From assembly GCA_964643485.1 (NCBI GenBank), contig CAZXRA010000243.1, positions 1 through 16,698 on the forward strand: a stretch of DNA of 16,698 nucleotides, read 5' to 3'. Origin of the DNA: Iamia sp964643485. Its GTDB lineage: Bacteria; Actinomycetota; Acidimicrobiia; Acidimicrobiales; Iamiaceae. The notes under the pieces are model-generated. The model was not told the origin of the DNA, did not search any database, and saw only the letters and a list, made by a program, of their open reading frames with translations. The position numbers were made by a program, and so were the translations under genes. Shown here piece by piece: positions 7,459-13,160 of this stretch. The first letter of the stretch is position 1. Each line of letters opens with the position of its first letter.

Positions 7459-7464
7459 ACGCTA
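7459..7464 (-). promoter_or_regulatory. Candidate -10 box upstream of wecA
   Basis: TAGCGT on the - strand, in the 79-bp glyA-wecA gap, fits TANNNT. Transcription starting 7-8 nt downstream would begin at GTG 7451, leaving a leader of about 32 nt before the wecA ATG. No -35 match is seen. Confidence 0.35.
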
Positions 7465-7498
7465 CTGCGGGCCGCTCGACCGCCCGGGCCAGCTCCGG

Positions 7499-8752
7499 TC
7501 AGGCGGTGAGGCCGGGGTAGGGGGCGAAGCGGGCGCACAGAGCCCGGACCTCGGCCCGCACCGTGGCGAGCTCGGCCTCGTCGTTCCGGCCCACCAGCAC
7601 CCGGTGGATGAGGTCGCCGACGATCGCCATCTCGTCGACGCCCATGCCCTGGGTGGTCACGGCCGGGGTGCCGATGCGGAGGCCCGAGGTGATGTAGGGC
7701 GGGCGGGGGTCGTCGGGCACCGTGTTCTCGTTGAGGCTGATGCCGGCCCGGTCGAGGGCCAGGCGGGCCTTCTTGCCCGACAGCTCGGGGTCGAGGCTGC
7801 GCAGGTCGACGAGCATGAGGTGGTTGTCGGTGCCGCCGGAGACGAGGCGCAGGCCGTGGCCGGCCAGGCTGCGGGCCAGGGCCTCGGCGTTGGCCACCAC
7901 GGCCTGGGCGTAGGCGGAGAAGGACGGATCGGCGGCCTCGTGGAAGGCCACGGCCTTGGCCGCGATCACGTGGTCGAGCGGGCCGCCCTGCGAGCCGGGG
8001 AACACCGCCTTGTCGATGGCCTGGGCGTGCTCGGCCCGAGAGAGGATGCAGCCGCCCCGCGGGCCCCGCAGCGTCTTGTGGGTGGTGAAGGTGACGATGT
8101 CGGCGTGGGGCACCGGATTGGGGTGCACCCCCCCGGCGATCAGGCCCATCACGTGGGCGGCGTCGAACATGAAGAGGGCGCCCACCTCGTCGGCGATCTC
8201 CCGGAAGGGCACCGGGTCGATGATCCGGGGGTAGGCGGTGGCGCCGGCCACGATGATCTTGGGTTGGTGCTCCTTGGCCAGGGACCGCACCTGGTCGAAG
8301 TCGATGCGCTCGTCGGAGGCCGTCACCCCGTAGGACACGAAGTGGTAGAGGATGCCCGAGGCGTTGACGGGCGAGCCGTGGGTGAGGTGCCCGCCCTGGT
8401 CGAGACGGAGGCCCAGCACGGTGTCGCCCGGCTGGAGCAGGCCCAGGTAGACGGCCATGTTGGCGTTGGCGCCGGAGTGGGGCTGCACGTTGGCATGCTC
8501 GGCTCCGAAGAGGGCCTTCACCCGCTCCCGGGCCAGGTCCTCGACCTGGTCGATGATCTCGTTGCCGCCGTAGTAGCGCTTGCCCGGATAGCCCTCGCTG
8601 TACTTGTTGGTGAGGACCGATCCGGTGGCCCGCAGCACGGCCGGGGAGGTGAAGTTCTCCGAGGCGATGAGCTGGAGGGTGCTGTTCTGGCGGTCGATCT
8701 CGGCGTCGATGGTGGAGAACAGCTCGGTGTCGTCGGCGGTGGGCCAGGGCAT
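7499..8752 (-). CDS. glyA: Serine hydroxymethyltransferase
   Basis: A PLP enzyme that interconverts serine and glycine and loads one-carbon units on tetrahydrofolate. The 417-aa product has the normal length. Key sites are LIASENF near residues 28-34, NKYSEGYPGKRYYGG at 49-63, HSGANANMAVY near 92-102, GGHLTHGSPVN, the cofactor-facing Asp197 in FDAAHVMGLIAGG, and the Schiff-base Lys226 in TTHKTLRGPRGG. ATG 8752 is chosen because AAGGA sits upstream and the product begins as the family does; a longer frame upstream lies in the rpiB gene. It starts 11 nt after rpiB, so the two are co-transcribed. No glycine riboswitch is seen upstream. Confidence 0.97.
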   Translation of the reverse strand: MPWPTADDTELFSTIDAEIDRQNSTLQLIASENFTSPAVLRATGSVLTNKYSEGYPGKRYYGGNEIIDQVEDLARERVKALFGAEHANVQPHSGANANMAVYLGLLQPGDTVLGLRLDQGGHLTHGSPVNASGILYHFVSYGVTASDERIDFDQVRSLAKEHQPKIIVAGATAYPRIIDPVPFREIADEVGALFMFDAAHVMGLIAGGVHPNPVPHADIVTFTTHKTLRGPRGGCILSRAEHAQAIDKAVFPGSQGGPLDHVIAAKAVAFHEAADPSFSAYAQAVVANAEALARSLAGHGLRLVSGGTDNHLMLVDLRSLDPELSGKKARLALDRAGISLNENTVPDDPRPPYITSGLRIGTPAVTTQGMGVDEMAIVGDLIHRVLVGRNDEAELATVRAEVRALCARFAPYPGLTA

Positions 8753-8763
8753 GGTCTTGTCCT

Positions 8764-9288
8764 TCAGGTGGGGTTCTCGCCCCGGGCCCGGGCGGTGACG
8801 CCGGGAGCGAGGCGGTCGATGAGGGCGTCCTGGGCCTCGGGGGAGGCGGCCAGAGAGGCGATCTCGGCCAGCTGCTCCACCCGGCGGACGTGACGTCCGC
8901 CCTCGAAGTCGGTGGCCAGCCAGGTGGTGACGATCTCCTCGGCCAGCGAGATGCCGACCACCCGCCCGCCGAGGGAGAGCACGTTGGCGTCGTTGTGCAG
9001 CCGGCTCATGCGCGCCGTGTAGAGGTCGTTGCACAGAGCGGCCCGGACGCCCCGCACGGCGTTGGCGGCGAGCTGCTCACCCTGGCCCGACCCGCCCATC
9101 ACGATGCCCCGGTCGACGGCGCCGGCGGCCACGGCCCGGGCCACGGCAGCGCAGAACGCCGGGTAGTCGACCGAGTCGGTGGAGTCGGTGCCGGCGTCGA
9201 CCACGTCGTGGCCGGCGGCGCCCAGGAAGGCCACGAGGTGGGCCTTGAGGTCGTACCCGGCGTGGTCGGAGCCGATGGCGATGCGCAT
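8764..9288 (-). CDS. rpiB: Ribose-5-phosphate isomerase B, Glu-type active site
   Basis: Interconverts ribose-5-phosphate and ribulose-5-phosphate in the pentose phosphate pathway. The 174-aa product shows GSDHAGYDLK at residues 6-15, VDYPAF near 40-45, VMGGSGQGEQLAANAVRGVRAALC around 63-86, and ARMSRLHNDANVLSLGGRVVG at 92-112. Where E. coli RpiB uses Cys66 as catalytic base, this protein has no Cys at that spot but has Glu71 in the GSGQGE motif, like the mycobacterial enzyme, which uses Glu75. The tail is about 20 residues longer than usual. The ATG at 9288 overlaps the stop of the upstream phosphatase gene (TAATG), which points to translational coupling. Confidence 0.95.
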   Translation of the reverse strand: MRIAIGSDHAGYDLKAHLVAFLGAAGHDVVDAGTDSTDSVDYPAFCAAVARAVAAGAVDRGIVMGGSGQGEQLAANAVRGVRAALCNDLYTARMSRLHNDANVLSLGGRVVGISLAEEIVTTWLATDFEGGRHVRRVEQLAEIASLAASPEAQDALIDRLAPGVTARARGENPT

Positions 9289-9920
9289 TAGGCCGAGTAT
9301 GACCGCGACAGGCCGCCGGCCGGGAAGGCCAGGGTGGCGATCTGGTCGACGAGGGTCTCAAGGTCGCCGGCACAGCGCTCGTAGGTGCGGCGGGACCGGC
9401 CGATGGGGTCGGCCACGTCGTCGTCGGGGTGCTCGCCGAGGAGGTCGGTGGCCCGGCGCCCGGCGCCGGCCCGCTGCAGCCAGGAGGCCAGATCCTCGTC
9501 GGGGCGACGGGGGCCGATGCGGGCCCCCCGACGGGCCAGCTCTCGCAGAGTGAAGGACCGGGTGAAGGCGTCGGGGTCGAGGGCGACCGCCTCTCGGACG
9601 TGCTCGCGGGCCATGCCCAGCACCAGATCGGCCCCGGCGACCAGGGCCGGGGTGAGGGGCCGGCTGCGGTGGGCGTCGAGGTCGAGGCCCCGACGGGCCA
9701 TGGCCCGCACACCGTTGGCCGAGGCGGGTACGCCCTCGGAGACGAGCCCGGCCGAGTGGACGTGGGCGTCGACGCCGGCCTGGGCCAGGCGGTGGCCCAG
9801 CAGGGCCTCCCCCATGGGGGAGCGGCACTGGTTGCCGGTGCACAGGACGAGGACGTCGACGGGAGCGATGGCGCGGATTGTAGTGACACCCGGAGCCGCC
9901 CCTACCGTGCGATCCACCAT
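9288..9920 (-). CDS. Low-molecular-weight protein-tyrosine-phosphatase family protein
   Basis: A cysteine phosphatase acting on phosphotyrosine or, in some relatives, phosphoarginine. The P-loop is LCTGNQCRSPMGEALL, with nucleophile Cys27 and Arg33 in this numbering. The DDDVADPIGRSRRTYERC segment near the C-terminus supplies the general-acid Asp and its Tyr. In B. subtilis YwlE the residue after the Asn is Thr and favours phosphoarginine; most tyrosine phosphatases have Ile. Here it is Gln, so the substrate is open. ATG 9920 is the first ordinary start, but it adds 17 unusual residues and overlaps the divergent thiolase-like start. A TACAAT box inside this extension points to a start at the ATC codon 9869-9867, giving a family-like N-terminus. 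First gene of the rpiB-glyA-wecA operon. Confidence 0.9.
   Translation of the reverse strand: MVDRTVGAAPGVTTIRAIAPVDVLVLCTGNQCRSPMGEALLGHRLAQAGVDAHVHSAGLVSEGVPASANGVRAMARRGLDLDAHRSRPLTPALVAGADLVLGMAREHVREAVALDPDAFTRSFTLRELARRGARIGPRRPDEDLASWLQRAGAGRRATDLLGEHPDDDVADPIGRSRRTYERCAGDLETLVDQIATLAFPAGGLSRSYSA
9877..9882 (-). promoter_or_regulatory. -10 box TACAAT for the phosphatase-rpiB-glyA operon
   Basis: TACAAT on the - strand is a near-consensus -10 box, rare in such GC-rich DNA. Seven nt downstream, in the phosphatase frame, comes ATC (9869-9867) followed by codons for APVDVLVLCTGN. The spacing equals that of other leaderless boxes in this window. No -35 match is seen. Confidence 0.5.
9903..9908 (+). 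promoter_or_regulatory. -10 box for the thiolase-like gene
   Basis: TACCGT, the same hexamer as before prfA, lies 10 nt before ATG 9919. The start point would be about 3 nt before the codon, a nearly leaderless mRNA. It is divergent from the phosphatase promoter at 9877-9882, so the two genes share a very short control region. Confidence 0.4.
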
Positions 9921-11427
9921 GTCAGCCCGCGTCCGCGACCTCGACCCGCGCCTGCCCGTCCTCGTCGGGGTGGGCCAGCTCAACGTGCGCACCGACCAGG
10001 GTGAGGAGCCCTGCGAGCCGACCGAGATGCTGGCCCGGGCGGCCCGTGTCGCCGCGGCCGACAGCGGGGCCGCCGACCCGTCGGCCCTGCTCGCCGGGCT
10101 CGACACCATCGCCGTCGTCGACATCTTCTCCTGGCGCTACCGCGATCCGGCGGCCCTCGTCGCCGCCGCCCTCGGTGCCGAGCCTCGCAACCGCTGGTTG
10201 ACCGTGGCCGGCGGCAACTACCCCCAGACCCTCGTCAATCGGGCCGGGGCCGACATCGCCGCCGGCCGGTCCGACCTGGTGCTGATCGGGGGGGCCGAGG
10301 CGTGGCGCACCCGCCAGGCGGCCAAGGCGTCGGGCGCTGACCAGGGATGGACGTCCCAGGCCGACGATGTCGCCCCCACCGAGCGCCTGGGCGACGACAC
10401 CCCCATGTTGCACCCCGACGAGATGGCGCGGGGCATGTTCCTGCCCGTCACCCACTACCCGATCTTCGAGAGCGCGGTCCGGGCCGCCGCCGGCCGCACC
10501 CAGGCCGAGCACCAGGTCGTGGTGTCGGAGCTGTGGGCCCGCTTCAGCGAGGTGGCGGCAGGCAACCCCCACGCCTGGATCCAGGAGGCCAAGACGGCGG
10601 AGGAGATCCGCACGTCCGGCCCGTCCAACCGGATGATCGGCCACCCGTACCCGAAGCTCATGAACTCCAACAACAGCGTGGAGCAGGCGGCGGCCCTCCT
10701 GGTGTGCTCGGTGGAGCGGGCTCTCGCCCTGGGCGTGCCCACCGACCGCTGGGTGTTCCCGTGGGCCGGCACCGACGCCCACGACACGTGGTTCGTGGGC
10801 AACCGGGTGTCGCTGCACCGCTCCCCGGCCATCGGCATCGCCGGGCGCAAGGCCCTCGACCTGGCCGGGGTCGGGGTCGACGACCTGGCCCACGTCGACG
10901 TCTACTCCTGCTTCCCGTCGGCCGTGCAGGTGGCGGCCACGGAGCTGGGCCTGGGGCTCGACCGCCCCCTCACCGTCACCGGCGGCCTGAGCTTCGCCGG
11001 CGGCCCGTGGAACGACTACGTCTCGCACTCCATCGCCACCATGGTCGAGGTGCTGCGGGGCGACGCCGGGGCCGTGGGCCTCGTCACCGCCAACGGCGGC
11101 TACCTCACCAAGCACGCCTTCGGCGTCTACTCCACGACCCCGCCACCGTCGGGCCGGTTCGCCACCCGGGACTGCCAGGCCGAGGTGGACGACGTGGGCT
11201 CGGTCGAGCTCGTCACCGACCACGAGGGGGCGGTGCGCATCGAGGGGGCGACGGTGATGCACGACCGGGACGGGGCGCCGGAGAAGGCCTTCGTCGCCAC
11301 CCGCACCCCCGACCGCCGCCGGGCCTGGGCCACGAGTGTCGACCCGGCCGTCATGGCCCTGATCACCGACGACGAGCCCGTCGGTGTGGCCGCCCACCGC
11401 ACCGCCGAGGGTGACCTCAGGATCTGA
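9919..11427 (+). CDS. Thiolase-like protein (TLP1-type), catalytic cysteines missing
   Basis: A 502-aa member of the thiolase superfamily, often labelled acetyl-CoA acetyltransferase. Fold landmarks are AAGRSDLVLIGGAEAW near 114-129, VDVYSCFPSAVQVAATELGL, GGLSFAGGPWNDYVSHSIAT and ANGGYLTKHAFGVYS. An extra C-terminal domain of about 100 residues follows. The usual nucleophile region (C-G-S-G-L-Q) reads GGNYPQ near 98-103, so the Cys is replaced by Gly. The GHP-G-SG histidine is replaced in AGGPWND, and the second Cys (CxG) reads ANGG. This pattern and the extra domain match mycobacterial thiolase-like protein type 1, whose role is unclear. It is therefore unlikely to be a working thiolase. It is divergent from the phosphatase operon and followed by two hairpins. 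Confidence 0.9.
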   Translation: MSARVRDLDPRLPVLVGVGQLNVRTDQGEEPCEPTEMLARAARVAAADSGAADPSALLAGLDTIAVVDIFSWRYRDPAALVAAALGAEPRNRWLTVAGGNYPQTLVNRAGADIAAGRSDLVLIGGAEAWRTRQAAKASGADQGWTSQADDVAPTERLGDDTPMLHPDEMARGMFLPVTHYPIFESAVRAAAGRTQAEHQVVVSELWARFSEVAAGNPHAWIQEAKTAEEIRTSGPSNRMIGHPYPKLMNSNNSVEQAAALLVCSVERALALGVPTDRWVFPWAGTDAHDTWFVGNRVSLHRSPAIGIAGRKALDLAGVGVDDLAHVDVYSCFPSAVQVAATELGLGLDRPLTVTGGLSFAGGPWNDYVSHSIATMVEVLRGDAGAVGLVTANGGYLTKHAFGVYSTTPPPSGRFATRDCQAEVDDVGSVELVTDHEGAVRIEGATVMHDRDGAPEKAFVATRTPDRRRAWATSVDPAVMALITDDEPVGVAAHRTAEGDLRI

Positions 11428-11433
11428 GACCTT

Positions 11434-11489
11434 CGGTGGACAACTCCACCGTTGTCGCACCCATGGTGGCGCCAGGCTTTCGCCTGGCG
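11434..11489 (+). terminator. Tandem hairpins after the thiolase-like gene
   Basis: Hairpin 1: CGGTGGA (11434-11440), loop CAAC, TCCACCG (11445-11451), followed by TT. Hairpin 2: CGCCAGGC (11470-11477), loop TTTC, GCCTGGCG (11482-11489). Both stems are perfect. The first starts 6 nt after the stop codon. Together they are a good terminator candidate. Confidence 0.6.
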
Positions 11490-11547
11490 GTAGGGCGGCC
11501 GTGCTCGCGGGTCGGTTCGCCTGTCGGCTCACCTCCCGGCCGCGCCG

Positions 11548-11553
11548 TAGGGT
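11548..11553 (+). promoter_or_regulatory. Leaderless -10 box for the coiled-coil gene
   Basis: TAGGGT fits TANNNT and lies 6 nt before ATG 11560. The A of ATG would be the first transcribed base. No -35 match is visible. Confidence 0.45.
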
Positions 11554-11559
11554 CGGGGG

Positions 11560-12129
11560 ATGGCCCTGTTCCGCCGGGACCGCACCCCGCCTCCACCGTC
11601 GGCGCCGGCCGATCCTCTCGCCACCCTCGACCGGGCGGCGGTGCCGCCCCGCCTCCTCGGGGTGGTCGACCGGGCCGTGGCCGACGCCGGTCGCTTCCGG
11701 AGCCTGGTCGCCGCCCGCCCCGCCGGCCCGGTGCGGGACCGGCTGGTCGCCATGAGCGCCCGGGTGGACGCCGGGGCCGTGGCCGTGCACGCCACCGCGG
11801 TGCGGGCCGCCCAGCTCGACGCCGTGGCCGCCACCCTCGACCCCGAGGCGGTGACGACGGCTTACAAGGACGCCCGCCGCCGGGACGCCGACTCGGAGCT
11901 GGCGGAGCTGCACCGGGCCCGGTTCGAGTCGGTGCAGCGGGTGCTCAACGCCCGGGATGCCATCGACGGGCAGCTCGAGCTGCTGGAGGCCCGCCTGTCG
12001 GCCTCGGTGGCCCGGGCCGCGGAGCTGGCCCTGGCCGCGACGGGCGACCTGGGGGCGGTCGAGGCCGACCTGGGTGCCCTCACCGACGAGCTGTCCGCCC
12101 TCCAGGCCGGCCTGGCCGAGGTGACCTGA
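11560..12129 (+). CDS. Hypothetical protein, 189 aa, helical/coiled coil
   Basis: Starts MALFRRDRTPPPPSAPAD, with a Pro-rich N-terminal stretch to about residue 20. The rest is almost purely helical, Ala/Leu/Arg/Glu-rich, with heptad-like spacing (about residues 75-185, for example ELAELHRARFESVQRVLNAR and AVEADLGALTDELSALQAGL). No membrane segment, Cys or catalytic motif is seen. A leaderless-type -10 box supports the ATG. It lies between the thiolase-like gene and a convergent zinc-ribbon gene and may be specific to the lineage. A structural or scaffold role would fit a coiled coil, but I do not recognise the family. Confidence 0.8.
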   Translation: MALFRRDRTPPPPSAPADPLATLDRAAVPPRLLGVVDRAVADAGRFRSLVAARPAGPVRDRLVAMSARVDAGAVAVHATAVRAAQLDAVAATLDPEAVTTAYKDARRRDADSELAELHRARFESVQRVLNARDAIDGQLELLEARLSASVARAAELALAATGDLGAVEADLGALTDELSALQAGLAEVT

Positions 12130-12141
12130 CCGTCTCCTCCC

Positions 12142-12188
12142 TTCTTGCGCCGAGATGTCGCAGTGGGGGCGACGTCCGGGCGCAAGAA
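12142..12188. repeat. Palindromic repeat family 2, copy 2 (between convergent genes)
   Basis: TTCTTGCGCC (12142-12151) and GGCGCAAGAA (12179-12188) pair perfectly. An inner stem ATGTCGC (12155-12161) with GCGACGT (12169-12175) has one G-U pair. It matches the copy at 5227-5273 in length, outer arms and the GTCGC/GCGAC inner stem, but differs in the loop and in part of the right arm. Here it lies between converging 3' ends and may also act as a terminator. Confidence 0.85.
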
Positions 12189-12215
12189 CCGGGGATGGCC
12201 AGCGAGGTGCGGAGG

Positions 12216-12554
12216 TCAGCCGAAGTCGAACAGGTCGTCGAGCATGGAGCGCCGCTTCTTCTTCTTGTCGTAGCGCGGGTCGTGGCCCCGATCGTCGTAG
12301 CGGGGGCGGTCGTCATACCGGGGCCGGTCGTCGTAGCGGGGCTCGGGCGGGCGGTCGCCATAGCGGGGCGGCTCGCCGTAGGACGGGGCGGGAGCCGGCG
12401 CCTCCGGGGCCGGGGCGACGGCGGCGACCCGGTCGAGGATCTTGTCCAGCTCGCCCCGGTCGAGCCACACGCCGCGGCACTGGGGGCAGAAGTCGATCTC
12501 GACCCCTTCCCGGGACGAGATGGAGAGGGCGACATCGCACACGGGGCACTTCAT
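12216..12554 (-). CDS. TFIIB-type zinc-ribbon protein with YDDRPR repeats
   Basis: A 112-aa protein. The N-terminus is a classic zf-TFIIB zinc ribbon: CPVC (Cys3, Cys6), then about 16 residues, then CPQCRGVWLDRGELDKIL (Cys23, Cys26). It continues with a Pro/Ala-rich linker (about 45-70), three tandem copies of a six-residue YDDRPR-type unit, a basic block KKKKRR, and an acidic-hydrophobic tail MLDDLFDFG. Proteins with this ribbon and a disordered tail are common in bacteria but mostly uncharacterised; nucleic-acid or protein binding is a guess. ATG 12554 is supported by a TANNNT box 7 nt upstream and by the ribbon starting at residue 3. Confidence 0.9.
   Translation of the reverse strand: MKCPVCDVALSISSREGVEIDFCPQCRGVWLDRGELDKILDRVAAVAPAPEAPAPAPSYGEPPRYGDRPPEPRYDDRPRYDDRPRYDDRGHDPRYDKKKKRRSMLDDLFDFG
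12291..12344 (-). repeat. Tandem 18-bp repeat, three units, inside the zinc-ribbon gene
   Basis: Units at 12291-12308, 12309-12326 and 12327-12344 share a GTCGTCGTAGCGGGG-type sequence and encode the repeated six-residue YDDRPR-type unit. Copy number could vary by slippage, keeping the frame. Confidence 0.8.
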
Positions 12555-12561
12555 GGCCGGC

Positions 12562-12567
12562 AGCGTA
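12562..12567 (-). promoter_or_regulatory. Leaderless -10 box for the zinc-ribbon gene
   Basis: TACGCT on the - strand fits TANNNT. Seven bases (GCCGGCC) separate it from ATG 12554, so the mRNA would start at the A of the codon. There is no ribosome-binding site. Confidence 0.5.
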
Positions 12568-12640
12568 CCGAGGGGGGACGGCCCGGGGGGTCCGCCGACC
12601 GGCCCCCGCCTCCGTCCCCGACGACCCGGCCCCGTCCCGA

Positions 12641-12687
12641 ACGAAAGGTCATTCCGCCACCGCAGAGGGGGAGGATCGACCTTTCGT
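12641..12687 (+). repeat. Palindromic repeat family 1, copy B
   Basis: Perfect 10-bp arms ACGAAAGGTC (12641-12650) and GACCTTTCGT (12678-12687). The 45-bp core (12642-12686) has the same length as copies A and C. Its centre keeps ACCGCA and GGAGGATC in common with copy C. The outermost pair is A-T here and T-A in copy A, a compensated change. Confidence 0.85.
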
Positions 12688-12701
12688 CGCCGAGGCGCCG
12701 G

Positions 12702-12748
12702 TCGAAAGGTCGATTCACGACCGCATGGGTGGAGGATCGACCTTTCGG
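12702..12748 (+). repeat. Palindromic repeat family 1, copy C
   Basis: Perfect 12-bp arms CGAAAGGTCGAT (12703-12714) and ATCGACCTTTCG (12736-12747), with a centre containing ACCGCATGGGTGGAGG almost as in copy A. It lies 14 bp after copy B in the same orientation and ends 18 bp before the candidate atp promoter. Confidence 0.85.
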
Positions 12749-12765
12749 TTACGAGCCCGTGAAAC

Positions 12766-12795
12766 TTGCGGCAGGGGAGGGGGGCCCCCTAGTTT
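12766..12795 (+). promoter_or_regulatory. Candidate promoter of the atp operon
   Basis: TTGCGG (12766-12771) and TAGTTT (12790-12795) are spaced by 18 bp and resemble -35 and -10 boxes. The start would be near 12802, giving a leader of about 55 nt. A G-run/C-run palindrome fills the right part of the spacer. No other good candidate lies between the repeats and atpZ. Confidence 0.45.
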
Positions 12796-12815
12796 GCGCC
12801 TCAGTTCACAAGCGC

Positions 12816-12836
12816 CGGTTCCCGCCCCGGGAACCG
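12816..12836 (+). promoter_or_regulatory. Hairpin in the atp operon leader
   Basis: CGGTTCCC (12816-12823) pairs perfectly with GGGAACCG (12829-12836) around a GCCCC loop. It ends 9 nt before the AAGGG ribosome-binding site of atpZ (12846-12850). It might protect the 5' end of the mRNA or tune initiation. Confidence 0.45.
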
Positions 12837-12857
12837 CACTCCTGCAAGGGTGCCCGA

Positions 12858-13160
12858 GTGTTCGACCTGCGTGCCAGGCAAGACCTCAACCGAGGGTTCA
12901 GCGATGCCCTCGGGCGCGGCGTCGACCTGGCCCTCACCCCCGTGGTCTTCGGCCTCGTCGGGTGGCTGATCGACCGGGTCGCCGGCACCAGCCCCGTCTT
13001 CACCATCGTGATCGCCGCCATCGGCGTGGCCGGCACCGCCGTCAAGATCAAGCTCGGCTACGACCGGGAGATGGCGTCCCACGAGGGCACGGCGGCCACC
13101 GCCCCCCGTGCCGTGGCCCCGGCCCCGATGCCCACCGACACCCCCCGGGGCGCCCGGTGA
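12858..13160 (+). CDS. atpZ: AtpZ/AtpI-family small membrane protein
   Basis: A 100-aa protein that starts MFDLRARQDLNRGFSDALGR. Two helices follow (about 22-40, DLALTPVVFGLVGWLIDRVA, and 46-62, PVFTIVIAAIGVAGTAVKI) with the family's 'G-WLIDR--GTSP-FT' junction, then an Ala/Pro-rich cytoplasmic tail. AtpZ-type proteins sit at the head of F-ATPase operons; with AtpI they are thought to help c-ring assembly or ion uptake. GTG 12858 has AAGGG 7 nt upstream. A much longer frame continues upstream but runs through the other genes and is not real. Its stop overlaps the next gene's GTG (GTGA), so translation is coupled. Confidence 0.88.
   Translation: MFDLRARQDLNRGFSDALGRGVDLALTPVVFGLVGWLIDRVAGTSPVFTIVIAAIGVAGTAVKIKLGYDREMASHEGTAATAPRAVAPAPMPTDTPRGAR

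Larger units (their letters stand above)
12555..12857. other. 303-bp intergenic control region between the zinc-ribbon gene and the atp operon
   Basis: The gap holds, left to right: a - strand -10 box (12562-12567), a G/C-rich stretch, family 1 repeat copies B and C (12641-12748), a candidate atp promoter (12766-12795), a leader hairpin (12816-12836) and the atpZ ribosome-binding site (12846-12850). No gene is seen. Confidence 0.8.

Noticed and set aside
8753..8763. Glycine riboswitch before glyA
   Set aside because: The rpiB-glyA gap is only 11 nt, and no structured leader is present; glyA is expressed from the upstream operon promoter.
7418..8893. A 491-codon + strand frame opposite glyA
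   Set aside because: Shadow of glyA and rpiB; composition is Gly/Val/His-rich low complexity and no motif is present.
9922..11913. A 663-codon - strand frame opposite the thiolase-like gene
   Set aside because: Shadow of a well-supported + strand gene, with the same low-complexity composition.
12641..12748. CRISPR array made of the AAAGGTC repeats
   Set aside because: Only two copies are adjacent, each is a full palindrome with variable centre and 14 bp between, and there are no spacers of regular length or cas genes.
11436..12857. Upstream part of a 574-codon frame ending in atpZ
   Set aside because: Only the last 100 codons match a family. The earlier part overlaps the coiled-coil gene, the zinc-ribbon gene and the repeats. 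GTG 12858 has a proper ribosome-binding site.
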